Shown here piece by piece: positions 36,701-47,950 of a stretch of DNA of 64,000 nucleotides. This stretch comes from Triatoma infestans (lineage: Eukaryota; Arthropoda; Insecta; Hemiptera; Reduviidae): assembly GCA_011037195.1 (NCBI GenBank), contig JAAEAF010003069.1, forward strand, positions 49,211 through 113,210, read 5' to 3'. The position numbers and the translations under genes were made by a program. Positions within the stretch are counted from its first letter, which is position 1. Every line of letters begins with the position of its first letter. The notes beneath the pieces were generated by a model. It was not told where the DNA came from. It worked only from the letters and a program-made list of their open reading frames with translations, and ran no database searches.

Positions 36701-38558
36701 CGTAGGGCAATTTAAAACAACAAAAAAAAACGGCGAGAAGAGGAGAAAATTGCACAAGAAAATATGCAATTGTGTAGCTGCTCAATTACAATGAGTTGCT
36801 TCCAAACACAGCATACTAATCAATTCCATGAACATCTTTGTTCGAGTCAAAGTTTAACATATTTCAGGAAGATTACTTGAAATAATCAAAACACGTCTAT
36901 AAAATTCGTAAAAAGATGGGAGTCATAAGAATAATATTGACAAGATGAAAATCTCAAGTCCAAAAACAAGACAATAACAGCAGACAATAAATAGAAAAGA
37001 ACTAAAAACAAATCCAAAATTAAATAAATAAAATTTGACTAGGATGTCGTTCACTGACCATATAAGTGGTTATGTAAAAATACCGAGCGAATCAAATATA
37101 ATTTGCTCGCTAATGGTCAGAAGATGATACTTTATATATTCCGACCTAGTCAAAGAAATCGCTCGTAGTGCGGGTTTGCTCCTCTACTTTCGAACCACAA
37201 ACCCCTTACGATAAAGTGTCGATCCCCGAACATTATGCGGTATTTTTCTTACAGGAGAGAAATGCATTTCTCATAAATGTGCCTCTTCTCTTCATCGATT
37301 TTTACTCCCTCATGGGGATCGTTAGTTTCGAATCGGATGGTTGGGCCGACGATCAAAGCATCTTCGTTCTCTTTAAATCCAATATGTCGGCGCACCTGCT
37401 TAAACAACCTGTATCGATGCACAGAACTTCATCGAAGCAGGTGTACCCTCTTTCAGTGAAAAGCTCAGCAATCCTTTTTTTAACCCTACGGTGTTAGCGG
37501 GTGACCAGAAGCATGTTCTGTGGATATGAAAAAATAGTCAGCAAAACAGAGTAGTTCCGGTTTACAGATTTTGGTTGTCCGATTTTCAATGATTTCCGAA
37601 TAGAACATCAAGCAGAAAATAAAATAATGCAAATCTAATCACAGCTCCTGCATTTTTTTCTTTTATGCTGATTATCTACATAATGGGAGACATAGGCCTC
37701 CCAATAAGAATCTATCATCAAGCTTGAAGTGCTGACCTTTCAGTTTTATGGAATACTGAACTAAACATTTTGTTTAGCAGTTTTAAAAAGCCGTATTTCC
37801 AGTAAAAGCCAGATTTCGAAAATTTGAACAAAAGAATTCCTAAGAGAGTCCGGTAAAATAAAAATGAATAAATATATTAAATAAAATGGGGAGGGGTGGT
37901 TATGAGCATGGACTTTTAACTGGGAAGTGCCCAGTTCGGGCCTCCAATATAACTGCTAAATTTATGTTAGTTTAAAAGATGTGAATAATAAAGTATGCGC
38001 GCTTCAGCTCACATCCACGACACCTAATTCGGTAGACGTTGAGTCTGCCGGAAAAAATAGGTATTACTGCTGTAGTGTGGATAAAGCGGGTAATATGGAA
38101 GCAATGAAATGTGATAAAGTACAATTAAGTAACTTTTCATAAAATATATATAAGTTTGTGTTGTGCATTTCTGTGCGAGAAATTAACTAAATAAAGCCTG
38201 TTTTTTGTTGAGGAAGAAGTCTTTTTATTCCCCCATAGTGTGAAGCTAACAAATATTACAGTGGTGGCAGCGATGGGATTTGGACTGAGTTCTAGTCTTT
38301 TCCACAGGGTGCTTGTATGTGTTACCCTAGCTTGGACGGCCTGGAGGATGGCCGATATGCTTCTTTAAAGAACAGTGGAGGTCTCGCTTAACATCTACAG
38401 CTACTGGTCGAATAGTGAAGTGTGCAAGTGGTCGGTAGTCGACTGTTTAAGAAGGGAGAATGATCTAAATGTCCCTTCTCTTTGAAATAAATGATATATG
38501 TTCTGCATATAATTGCATTTTTATCACGAGCAGGGGGGTAGGAATTATTCCCACTCCT

Positions 38559-38596
<38 letters not shown>

Positions 38597-40093
38597 GCAC
38601 ATATATATATATATAACACTACTTAGCTTTACTTTTTGGTAAATAGAATGAAATAAACTAAGTAAGTAACTAATTTAGTATTTCAAACAAAAATTAAATT
38701 ATGCTGAAATTATTTTTTATATGAAAGATCTTAATAAAAATTACTCCAAAAATGAAGGAAATGTGAACTAATTTTGAACAAAAAATTACAAAAGTGGAAA
38801 ATAACACACAACCGAAATTTAGCTTTATGATATATAAATTTCTGTATGGACACTTCAGTACCCTGCAGTACCTCAGTAAACAGTACTAAACGGACTACCA
38901 TGATGAAATTTTAACTTCCTCGATACATCATTTCCGAGTTGTCGTGTTAACGCATACAGCAATTTTTCAAAACATTTTGACCCAAGAGGCCACAAAATAT
39001 CTATTTCCAGTGAAAATTTAATTTTCAAAACTGCCATGAACGTAATAAAACATGAGGAAAATGTAAGAGATGATTAACTAGTAGTTTTCGTGGTTTTGGT
39101 CTAAGAACTATAAACTTAATTTTTAGAAATACTTTTTTGAATATGTGCTTGGGTGTGCAATGCTGGGTAACATCGGTTATTTTATCCGTGAGTGTAACAG
39201 AATCATTAAGTTAAAGTGAACTCTCTACACGAATTTGCTCTGGGATGAAAATTCGAAACCGGTCAGGAACATTATAAATACATAGGCTACGACGGAAAAA
39301 ATACCAGAAAAACTTTTTTCTGCGACTGTTTTTCATTGAATTATTTATGAGGAAAAAAAGGTTTCAATGTAAATCCCAACTTGTGATTCTCTTAAATGCA
39401 GCTCTCTTAAAATGTATGGAAGCTGCCTCTGCATTTCTACTTATGTTGCATATCTCTATATATTATTTAAAAATGACTGAATTATATAAAACAATTTACT
39501 GTAATTCCAACTACTTTAGATAAATCTCTTTGGGGTAGGTATATGTGTCCAGTTGTAAGGCTTCGGATAGCCGTGGGGTTTGGTCCCTCCCCACAGACAA
39601 TAATAATAGATAAATCTTACTTTAAATTAAAATTCTCAATTTTCAGTTCCACTTTAATAATAGTGCTCCTCACTTGCAGTTTTTCAAAATATAATGTTCA
39701 TATTTTTCCCATTCATCTTATGATTTTGTGGTTCGAATAATGTGTAATTTTAGATAAAATTAATAACACTTACCAATCCTGTATAACAGATCCTAAACCT
39801 GGAACCTGCCTTCTGTCAGGGAAGGTTCTTTGGGTGGATGGAAACAGTCCTCGATTGGTAATAGCTGAAAGACCCCTACTTGGTGACAGTTGCTGTGGTG
39901 TAAACGATGAACTCGATCCTCCAGTTCCTCCTCCACCTGTCCCACCGCCGCCACCTCCTCCACCTCCACCAGGGGCAAATATGCCAGATGTTGGAGTAAC
40001 ATGTCCAGAGAGGGAACTAGTGCCGAAGCCGCCTCTACTCAGCCCCTGACTAGCAATACTACGAGGAGGTTGTTGGAAATTCAGATTTGCCAT
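27753..40093 (-). CDS. Rga: CCR4-NOT transcription/deadenylation complex subunit 2 (CNOT2/NOT2)
   Basis: Six minus-strand coding exons, phases all consistent: 39774-40093, 34216-34550, 32477-32863, 30181-30442, 28850-28957 and 27753-27966. They total 541 residues. The protein is a core subunit of the CCR4-NOT deadenylase: its C-terminal NOT box pairs with the CNOT3 NOT box and docks on CNOT1. Conserved pieces are the N-terminal NFQQPPRS and HVTPTSG, LDLSEFPSLTNR (about residue 190), PYVGMVKQPT and EDFPALPG (about 218-243), and a Gly/Ser-rich linker (about 245-325). From about 350 comes the NOT box, with DQFGMVGLLTFIRAAETDP, LGQDLTALGLNLNS, DIDYHVPPEY, WRYH..EKVWIT and YERGTYYFFD. The chosen ATG (40093) matches the start of fly-type orthologues as I recall them. 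The frame stays open upstream to the acceptor at 40103, so 5' exons, probably untranslated, must lie in 40.1-42.7 kb. An overlapping upstream ATG at 40098 opens a five-codon frame. The final exon ends in HSV and a TGA. Confidence 0.95.
29430..29723. repeat. Fold-back element inside CNOT2 intron
   Basis: Imperfect inverted arms (about 29430-29554 and 29606-29723) share the 3298-3585 family: GCATCAGAGACATTTTCCGT at one end, and CATCCTGATGATGGGCGAAC, then CGCCCGAAACGGGTC in the other arm. The outer flank TTGGTTCCGCAGAGCTGGAA also matches the 3' flank of the first element. The open frames here are arm translations. Confidence 0.75.
31402..31595 (+). mobile_element. tRNA-derived SINE, family B
   Basis: The plus strand has a tRNA-like head, TAGTGATTGTGAGCATGG (A-box-like) with CCCAGTTCGAGTACC (B box). 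The body holds AATTGCTAAATTTTATA, CCATGACACCTATAATT and GAACGTTAAGCCCGGCTGAA. The copy at 37888-38060 aligns along its length. This family is unrelated to SINE family A. It lies in a CNOT2 intron. Confidence 0.65.
33340..33765 (+). mobile_element. LINE 3' fragment (second copy of the 15.9-17.1 kb family)
   Basis: The blocks GGATCCCTTACTGGCACTGC, GAACACACCCATCCAT and GGGATGTCTGTGG match 16740-16910. Translation gives EEEDTPIHI in the same zinc-knuckle-like region. It ends with GGTTTGGTTCCTCCCCACAG and an AT-rich tail near 33763. Confidence 0.7.
34824..35072. repeat. Fold-back element, diverged copy, inside CNOT2 intron
   Basis: Two arms mirror each other around ACTTAAAGCAATTAAGTT (about 34946-34963). 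The outer ends are CTGTGATTTTATCC and the complementary GGATACAATCACAG. Each arm keeps the GAAA(C/G)CGGTCAGAACC block next to a diverged CTGACGATG or TGATAATGG block. The short related fragment at 39140-39310 shares GTGCAATGCTGGGTAACATC just outside the arm. Confidence 0.7.
35690..36160 (-). repeat. Dispersed repeat family copy in CNOT2 intron
   Basis: Blocks resembling the hAT interior are present: a GGAAAAATGTTTTATATTAA stretch near 35757, ACACTTCCAATTGATGGATT near 35875, CGGAATATCAAATTGTGTTT near 35950, and ATCTGGTATGAAACTCTTGC at 36141. The order is mixed, so nested or rearranged copies are likely. Confidence 0.45.
36425..36660 (-). mobile_element. LINE reverse transcriptase C-terminal tail fragment
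   Basis: Minus-strand translation reads WFEHLERMENARIPKKMW, then GRPRLRWLDEVESD, a frame break, and RRWRRIAEVREEWQRVIEEA. This WxGHxxRM...GRPRxRWxDxV...W tail is typical of the end of non-LTR retrotransposon polyproteins. It lies in a CNOT2 intron. A second copy of the same motif type is at 52640-53060. Confidence 0.7.
37888..38060 (+). mobile_element. tRNA-derived SINE, family B, second copy
   Basis: GGTTATGAGCATGGACTTTT, GTGCCCAGTTCGGGCC (B-box-like), AACTGCTAAATTTATG, CATCCACGACACCTAATTCG and GACGTTGAGTCTGCCGGAAA align with the 31402-31595 copy. Confidence 0.65.
38090..38310 (+). mobile_element. LTR end plus primer-binding-site-like remnant (Ty3/gypsy-like)
   Basis: AACTAAATAAAGCCTG gives a poly(A) signal. 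About 80 bp later ATTACA is followed by GTGGTGGCAGCGATGGGATT, which looks like an LTR 3' end abutting a tRNA primer-binding region as in many Ty3/gypsy elements. No gag or pol was recognised downstream. The type is inferred. Confidence 0.35.
38560..38615. repeat. (CA)n / (TA)n compound microsatellite
   Basis: An uninterrupted CA run is followed by CGCACGCAC and then an AT run. It sits in a CNOT2 intron. An apparent minus-strand frame through it is an artefact. Confidence 0.9.
39140..39312. repeat. Internally deleted fold-back fragment
   Basis: GTGCAATGCTGGGTAACATC, TTATTTTATCCGT, AATCATTAAGTTAAAGTGAA and GAAACCGGTCAGGAACAT match pieces of the 34800-35072 element, but most of one arm is missing. 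Confidence 0.6.
39546..39612 (+). mobile_element. Tail-only LINE copy with (AAT)n end
   Basis: GGCTTCGGATAGCCG, GGGTTTGGTCCCTCCCCACA and then AATAATAATA match the last ~60 bp of the LINE copy ending at 33763. It is an extremely 5'-truncated insertion. Confidence 0.6.
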
Positions 40094-40102
40094 AACATAC
40101 AC

Positions 40103-42778
40103 CTAATAACAGAACAAAATATCATTTACGCATTATTACTTCTTTCCTTACATACAAATATCTATACCCAACATAAATACAAAAACTTTCACATGAGGAA
40201 GATTTTCTTTCTTCAATAAAGCTAATGGTGAAAATTAAAGTTTCCATTTTTGAATAGTACAGATTAATTCGGGATCAAACTGAGCTGGCAAAGTATATAC
40301 TATTTCCCAATTTATTAAGCGAATGAATAGGAAAACAATTCTGACAAATTAAAATATTCCAAAAATAATATCCGTATGATTACGTCTTGGAAACAACCAG
40401 GAAAATAAGATCATAATTTTCTAATTGCCCACAGTTCTATTTAATATGAAATAGATTAAAATGCAAGGGACTCACCCAAAAATCTGTTATGACTGGTAAG
40501 GCATTTTCTGGTGTTATTAATGATAAAAAGTAAGTATAAACAGTTGCAGAATTTAAGGGATTTCATGAAAACAAAAAAATGAACCAACAAATTCTGAAAA
40601 CCATGTCCGGGAATGAAGCATTACTAGCATTATATATAAATATGCATTATTGTGGACTTAATCATTGAGTATTCAACCTGGAAAAGGTAAATTTAAAACT
40701 CACAACTTTTGGTAATAAGAAAAAATGCAATAAAATATACTTTTATTTTTCAAAATCATAACTGAAAAATGATTAAAATTATTATTATTGATTGATTAAT
40801 TTTGCAATGATAAACTAATAACAGTAAAGTTCATTTCATTACATTTCAATTTCTGAAAGAATACCAGCGATTAGGAAAGTTTGTAAAAACTGACAAACCG
40901 TTATCCAAGTACACTGCTGATAGCCAAATATTTTAATACTCTTGAAACGTAAGGATAACTGCACTTGTGCCTTACTCATTCGTAAAACTAAATTATTCAT
41001 TAAAAGTAAAGAAAATTTATTAATGCAGTTTTCGCTGATTCATAGGTTCTGAAATCATCAAACAGATTCTGCTAGTTATATAAATAGTTGAGAGAAAAAC
41101 AATAATAGCAATATAGAAAATTATCTACTAATTCACATGATACAACTGTTAGGAATACTTCGCAAAATAATTGACCTTAAAATGCCTTAACTTTGTTAAC
41201 TTTAATGCTACCAATGGTGGAACTTCTTTTCAAACATTCCCGTTGCAGCAAGTTTTAATTTTGTTCATTAAGATGTTTGATTACGTCAATTTCATTCCTA
41301 ATACCACTTTCCACTTTTATGTTGATACTCAAAATTACGAAAAATAAAGATTGTGAGTTCTACATTTTGACTAAATCACTAACGATATGAAATTATGTAT
41401 GAAATAATATATTACTTGGATTATGAATTTTTTTTTAGCCATACATTTATACAATTTCAAAGTGATTCATTTAATAAAAAAAAAAGATCTTTATCCAAAG
41501 TTTGGCTTATGTACACATCAATTTTGTTAAAATGGAGTAATTAATTTTGAAAACAAGAATGTCAACAGAATTAAAAAGGCCTTTGTATATGTAGGATATA
41601 GAGTAAGAAAAGTAACACATTAAGCAAAATATGATCATTGCTTCCTTCCAAGCAAGTGAAAGAAATTTTGAAAATTGATTTAAAAGTAAAAAAAATGTTA
41701 CGATCATTTAATGAAACCTACGAATCTAACAAATATAAAATATATTTGTTAGTAAAATAAACGATTATATCTTTTAAATGTAAAAAGAAACTGTCCATTT
41801 AAAATAAAGAGGGGTACAATATTTTAAGAAAATCAATAATTTTATGACAAATTTATCCAACATTAAACTACGATAAACCCAACTGATAAGGAGAACAAAA
41901 AGAAAATAAAGCACAAAGAAATGCGTTTCTGGTATCTAGTATTATTTATATTTTCCTTTAAGTTATGTATTCATATGTTACGTTGCTCAATCAACAAGGA
42001 TTAAAAGTTACAAACAGAAATTGCTAAATGTTAAACCTCAAAAAGTTTGCTAGCACCAGCATAAAATAATTTCGTTTATTAATATAATATTAAATTCTAG
42101 AGCACCTAAATGACATTAAATATCAAATATACGAATTACCCAAAATGAACTCTACTAGGAACCAAAACAGGCTAACCCAAAATAACATAAGCTATTTTAT
42201 CACGTTTTTGCTCTGCGAAGTATATTACTAGGATAATATATATGTCACTATTATAATAAAATTAAACATACGTGAGTTAAAATAATTCAATTATGTTTTC
42301 TGCTGCCTCTGAGAACAATACAACAAGATGTCAGCCATATTTACTGCGACCAATGGTAGAAGATTGGGTAGTTGATAGAAGTTACGATTTTTCATTGCAG
42401 TGTATGCTCCAATAAAAAATTATTTACACGAGATATTTCATTTTATAACATTTTCTAATGAAACAAAACTACTAAAAAATATATGAATTAATAATATAAA
42501 ACATAATTAATATCTTTTTGCCATAGTTCATGACCAACCAAATCAATTTCTAACATATGTTTATATCTGCAGTCTATTGGGAATTGGGGTAGAAAGGGAA
42601 GTAGTAGTAGAGCAGTGGGTTGGGTTGGAACCTACATATAACTCGTTAAAAGCTAAGAATTATCAATTTATTATTATTTGAACTACATTTAATCTATCAA
42701 CAGTTCTAATTTGCTTATTTATTTACTCATTAGTGTTATTGTTGATATAGAAGAATCGTTTAATAATTGAAATAAAAA
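40103..42778. promoter_or_regulatory. Intergenic region with divergent CNOT2 / V-ATPase E 5' ends
   Basis: CNOT2 (minus) and Vha26 (plus) point away from each other across this 2.7 kb. The CNOT2 coding exon begins at a splice acceptor (40103), so at least one upstream noncoding exon and its promoter lie here. Around 42300-42400 there is a CCAAT box (GACCAATGG, near 42350), and the minus strand reads ATGGCTGACATCTTG nearby, a plausible promoter core. No TATA box stands out. The rest is AT-rich with no coding signal. Confidence 0.4.
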
Positions 42779-45144
42779 ATGGCACTTAGCGATGGAGATG
42801 TTCAAAAACAGGTATTCACAAATTCTCTTATATGATTTATGAATTATTAAAAACAGATTGATGCAAAAATTAGGAATAATTCTATTTTTTCAATAGATTC
42901 AGAGTAATCCCCTTCATCCATTATTCCTATTTATACGAATTGTAAATTTGTCCAAAACTTTTTAATTATCGATTTGGCACACCTTTTGGTTTTAGTTTCC
43001 CCCCCGGAGCTTTAATAGATTCATGTTATAGTGTTTATTTTCAAAATCTTGAAAGAATTAAAATTCTCCTACTACCAGATGTAACTTCAAAAATTACGAT
43101 ATAGTTGCCACGCCCACTTTTTCTGTCATTGGTATATTCAGAAATCTGCAAATTTAATTTATTGCATTGTATTTATTTTTTATTTTAATTTGGAAATGTT
43201 CTATTTGGCCTTACTTTCCGGCAATATATTTTTTGAAATCAATGTATTAAAAAAATATGCTATATATTGATCTACATGAAATGCTGAAAACAAATATGCT
43301 AGTATGTTCTGCACGAAAAGTTGTGAACAAATTACAAGATAATTTTTAGTTTGCAGTTGATATGTTTTTTTTTCTTATGGGGGTTCTTAGGAAATCAAAG
43401 GTTGCTGTGGATTGTTTCCTATATAAGTTTGCCTGTTGCTGCGTTTTATTTTTATTTCTTGAAAAGTTCGCTAAACAGATAAAGAAGCACTTGACTTGCT
43501 TCAATAAATAATAGTCTTTGACTATTCTTCAGAGAAATTGGCAGATAAGGAAATGGAAAGCAGTGTCGAAAAATGGACTGAATGCTAAGTAACAAATGAA
43601 TACCTCGCTAAAAGAAATTCTCCATAATCAAATATGTTTTTTATTTATTCTGATTTTGAGTAGTATTTTTTTGAGGGGTGCGCAAAAGATACCATGGATT
43701 TGATAGATATTGTTAATATTTGGGAAATTATAGAAAAGAGGAATTTTAGTTTTTAACTAGCTATGGAAAGTAGAGAATTAAACTGTTAGTATTGATTTGT
43801 TTGTAATAGATGTTCACGATTTAGAACAGCCCTCGTTGGTAAATCTCAAATGATCTTTTTAGTTCACTGAAGCCCTATAGAGGGTCCTTTTTTGTTGAAC
43901 CTATACATTTGATGAATAAATCTTTGGGCTTGCCTGTAGAATAGTGACAGACCCACCACTAAGAGAGTTCTTTCCAAAAAATTATTTATAATGTTAACCA
44001 TTTTCCCTATGACTTTCTATTGTTTTTTTTTTCTAGATCAAACATATGATGGCCTTTATAGAGCAGGAGGCAAATGAAAAGGCCGAAGAAATAGATGCAA
44101 AAGCTGAAGAAGAGTTCAATTTAGAAAAGGGTACACTTGTCCAGAATCAAAGATTGAAGATCATGGAATATTATGAAAGGAAGGAGAAGCAAGTTGAACT
44201 TCAAAAGAAAATGTGAGACTTCATTCTTTGTTAAGAACAGTTTAATTTTTTGCCCTTTGTAATATCTTCATCAAAAGTTCATTTATCTAGTTCTTAGCAA
44301 AATTTTCTGTGGTAGAGTTTAGTATATGGAGTTTATTCTAAACAGTCCTCTGTTTAAGAAAAATTAATGGAAAAAACTTTTATAAAATATGGATTCATTT
44401 AAGTTAATGTCTCATCTAATAATGATAATCTGTATTTTTTATTATTGTGATTTATGAGGGCTCTATTTTAACTAGACTAGTAAGCTTCTCGGTTTAATAA
44501 AAAGTAAAATATGGTTCTATTAGAAAGATAAGAATTATGAAAGAAAACCCATGTTTTGTATTTTATTGTGCGCAGCCAGTCGTCGAATATGTTGAACCAG
44601 GCTCGTTTAAAAGTATTAAAAAAAAGAGAAGACCACGTGCGCAGCGTTCTGGATGAAGCAAGACGCCGTTTGGTAAAATCTGTAGCAAATGTGAGTCTGT
44701 ACAAAGAAATCATGGAAAAACTCATCCTCCAAGCTCTATACCAGGTGAGTTTAACAGTTAATAAAACATGACGTATTTTGTTTTATTTCAGTTTTTTGTT
44801 TGTTTCTGTGGACTTTGTTTTTACTTTTTTAATCATTGCAGTTGTTGGAAACTGATGTAACCGTTCGAGCTCGAGAAGCAGATCAGGAACTAATTAATGA
44901 TATTTTCCCATCAATTCTAGTTAAGTATAAAGAAACTACTGGCAAAAATATAACACTTCGTTTAGATACAGAAAACTTTTTGCCAGCTGAAACGTGCGGA
45001 GGTGTAGAACTTACTAGCTCTGGGGGCCGTATTAAGATTAGCAATACTTTAGAATCGAGACTTGATCTTATAGCTCAACAGCTTGTCCCTCAGATAAGAA
45101 ATGCTTTGTTTGGTAAGAATGAAAACCGCAAATTCTTGGATTAA
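42779..45144 (+). CDS. Vha26: V-type proton ATPase subunit E
   Basis: Four plus-strand coding exons with exact phase agreement: 42779-42811, 44037-44212, 44576-44744 and 44842-45144. They encode 226 residues, the usual length of insect subunit E. The protein is part of the peripheral stalk of the V1 sector that holds the stator during ATP-driven proton pumping into lysosomes, endosomes and apical membranes. The start [11 protein letters not shown] is the standard one. It is followed by the charged N-terminal helix ([52 protein letters not shown]) and the globular C-terminal half with CGGVEL and [20 protein letters not shown], ending ALFG(K)NENRKF. The 11-residue first exon followed by a long intron with possible regulatory content is noteworthy. 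No defect is seen. Confidence 0.97.
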
Positions 45145-45253
45145 AAACATTATTCCATCATCAATGGAAATAATACACATTATTATCTTACATTATCTGT
45201 TAGTATGGTTCTTAAAAAAATGGTTTTCATATAAAATTTATTGGAATTATTTC

Positions 45254-45259
45254 AATAAA
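45254..45259 (+). terminator. Candidate poly(A) signal of Vha26
   Basis: AATAAA about 110 bases after the stop codon. No cleavage site could be verified. Confidence 0.45.
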
Positions 45260-47756
45260 TTCCATTTGTTTTGGAATAACATATTTTGTGGAAAAAACCA
45301 AGCAAAAAATCTCTTAATATTTCTGTAATAGAAAGTCCTCCCATCTAGCTCGGACCAGTATACTGCCTCATGAAGGGGAAAATTCATATTTGTATGGCTT
45401 AAAGATGTTAAGATGTTACATAATTTTAGGTTAATCATTATTTAAAATTAGAATAATTAGTCTTATTACCAGTTTTTAGCTTGTTTTCAATTTTTAAAGA
45501 ATTACATTCCACATTTTTCCTGATAACACCGTTATTATTAAAAAACAATTTTAATCTGTAATTCCAGAAGTGATAATTTTCTAGTAATTTTGAATAGATG
45601 GATTTTATAAGAAGTAATCCTAAAATCCCGAAAAAATTTATCGCCTGAATTGGATAATTTTATGAACATTGTTTTCAGTAGATAATGTTGGTATAAATAT
45701 TTTTCATTTTTGAAAATATTTATCTTAATAATTTTTGTGAATAATTAAAATATTTGGTTTCATCAGTCTACTTTTTTGTGAAAGGATTTTGAATCTGAAC
45801 TGTATTAACTACACTGCTACGTTTTTTATAGCAACTGCTATATCAGTATCGGTGCTTTTTTCAATTGTAAATTCAGCCATCATGTGGCATTACAGCGTCT
45901 GTAAACCATCTTCAGTTTATCACGTTTGATTAGTAAAAACAAATAGTGTAGAGTGTTAGTGAATGGAATAATAATTTAATTCATAATAAGGCATAAATTT
46001 TTTTTTTCATTATTGATGAAGCTTGGACGCGCACTTATTGAAATCACTTTAATTAGATTTTTTATTTGAAGAAAAATTTCAGAGCCCTAAAGTCAGAACA
46101 GACATTCAGAAGAAGGTTGGATGGATATAAATTATACTCTCTAATAGTTATAGTGATGCATGAATTTTCTGCCCTCTTGTAATATTTCTGCAAAATTATA
46201 ATATAATTTTAAAGAATTATCTTGCATAACCTGCAAAAGATGACTTTTGAGTTAGAAAAGATGGAAAGAAATCTATGTTGAATGTTTTTTGTACCTCTGG
46301 CTATAATCATATCTTTGGACAAGTTTGAAAATTCCCTACAGAATATTTGGTAACTTTAAAATTATAATATTGTTAATATTATGTTATTTTATAAATCTTC
46401 GTGTTTAAAGCGAAGTGATTGGTGATGGATTGTAAATTTGATTATAATAAGATTCTGTCAGTGTATAGAAAATAGTAGAGAATATAAAATGTTAATGGAT
46501 ATGATTGTTTCTTACTAACCAGACCAGTAAATTGTAATCAGCCACATAGTAGTCCAAAATACTATTCAGAAATTGAAAAGTAATTATGAAATTGCAAAAA
46601 ATCTAAATAAACGTTACCTAGTAACTAAAGGCAAATAAATTCAAGAACTGAACATGTAACCCTTTGCACTCACATTAAACATGTTCATACAGATAATCAT
46701 TCTCAGATATATCGTTCTTTATATAAACAAAATTCTACGCTATGAAGTAATTTTAACTTCAGCATCATGTCTTTCCTGTTTAAATAAATAATTCTTTTAT
46801 TGCTGGGTATAGCGTGATTCTATCGCCAGTGCGTAATACTAGTGTTGTGATATGGTAAAACAATATCATCCTATATCCATACGATAATAGGGAATATGGT
46901 TAAGGAAAAACACGAAAACTAAATTTCACAGAGATCACCAGCTATATGTTGCAGATACTTGACCAGGCATTTCAATTTGGTATGCACTCGCTGTATCTTA
47001 CAAGCAGTCGATATCTTGGCAATGACTTTGTATTAAAAATGTGAACTAAACTTCTGTATAATTAAGAATATTTAAATAAAAAATACATCAATTAGTAATT
47101 TATAGCAAGAGATGTTTTTGACGATATTATTAGAAGACACACTTTTTTAAGGTACGTATGAGTCAATAAATAGAAACTAAATTGTAATTAGGCCAACTGA
47201 TTTGAGTTTTAGTTAAATGTACCACCATAAATCTTTTACATTTATAAATACACAAGAAAAAATATTTATGTAATATAGACATTTTTAACACAAAACATTT
47301 ACACTTTATGGAACATATAGATCTTTATTAAGCAGTAATTATTGTCGGCATATTGAGTCTCTATCTTTTTAAAATATCTAAATATTAAGTACATACAATA
47401 TTATGTACATGTTAGTGCTTTTAATATTGATATCAATTTAACTACTAAAATATTTTAGTAATTCAGAATTCAAGACTATACTTTATTTTTTATTTCTATT
47501 TTCTTTTATTTTTTTTAACAATGAATAATTTAATAACATATTATAATAGACATTCGATATTGCTTGACAGTTATTTACTTCCTCTAAATTGCTAATTTTA
47601 CTATCCTCGTACAGCTAAATCCTGTAGGAAAAATGCTGTTACTATTCATTCTCAATGATAATATACATATATACATACAAGTGTATGTAGTAGGATTATC
47701 AACAATAAATCATAATATAATGCCTGATCATTTTTTTTTTTTAAAAAAGAAGACAT

Positions 47757-47950
47757 TATGGGGTCATGGCTTCCGCGGCCATTGTCATGTAAAACACTTA
47801 GGTCTTCGATAAGTGTTTGTATAAACCGACGTTTCGCCCATATTAAATTACCCTGAAGAAGATGCCTATTGTAATATAGGCGAAACAACGGTATATAACA
47901 AACTGCTGACGCGGTCTGAACCCGAAGACCTAAGTGTTTTAAACACAATG
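47757..47950. repeat. Inverted-arm element related to the fold-back family
   Basis: Perfect 18-bp outer arms, AAAACACTTAGGTCTTCG (47791-47808) and its reverse complement (47923-47940). Inside lies CCTGAAGAAGATGCC, a hairpin GCCTAT ... ATAGGC, then GAAACAACGG. The CTGAAGA ... hairpin ... GAAAC order echoes the fold-back core, though the flanking sequence differs, and there are extra bases before the hairpin. Confidence 0.6.

Noticed and set aside
38560..38600. Minus frame starting MRACVCVCVCVCV
   Set aside because: Translation of a (CA)n microsatellite.
39834..40219. Plus-strand proline-rich frame (PPPVPPPPPPPPPPG)
   Set aside because: It is the antisense of the CNOT2 glycine tract.
44477..44725. 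Minus-strand 82-codon frame opposite Vha26 exon 3
   Set aside because: It overlaps a fully conserved V-ATPase E exon on the other strand; a shadow frame.
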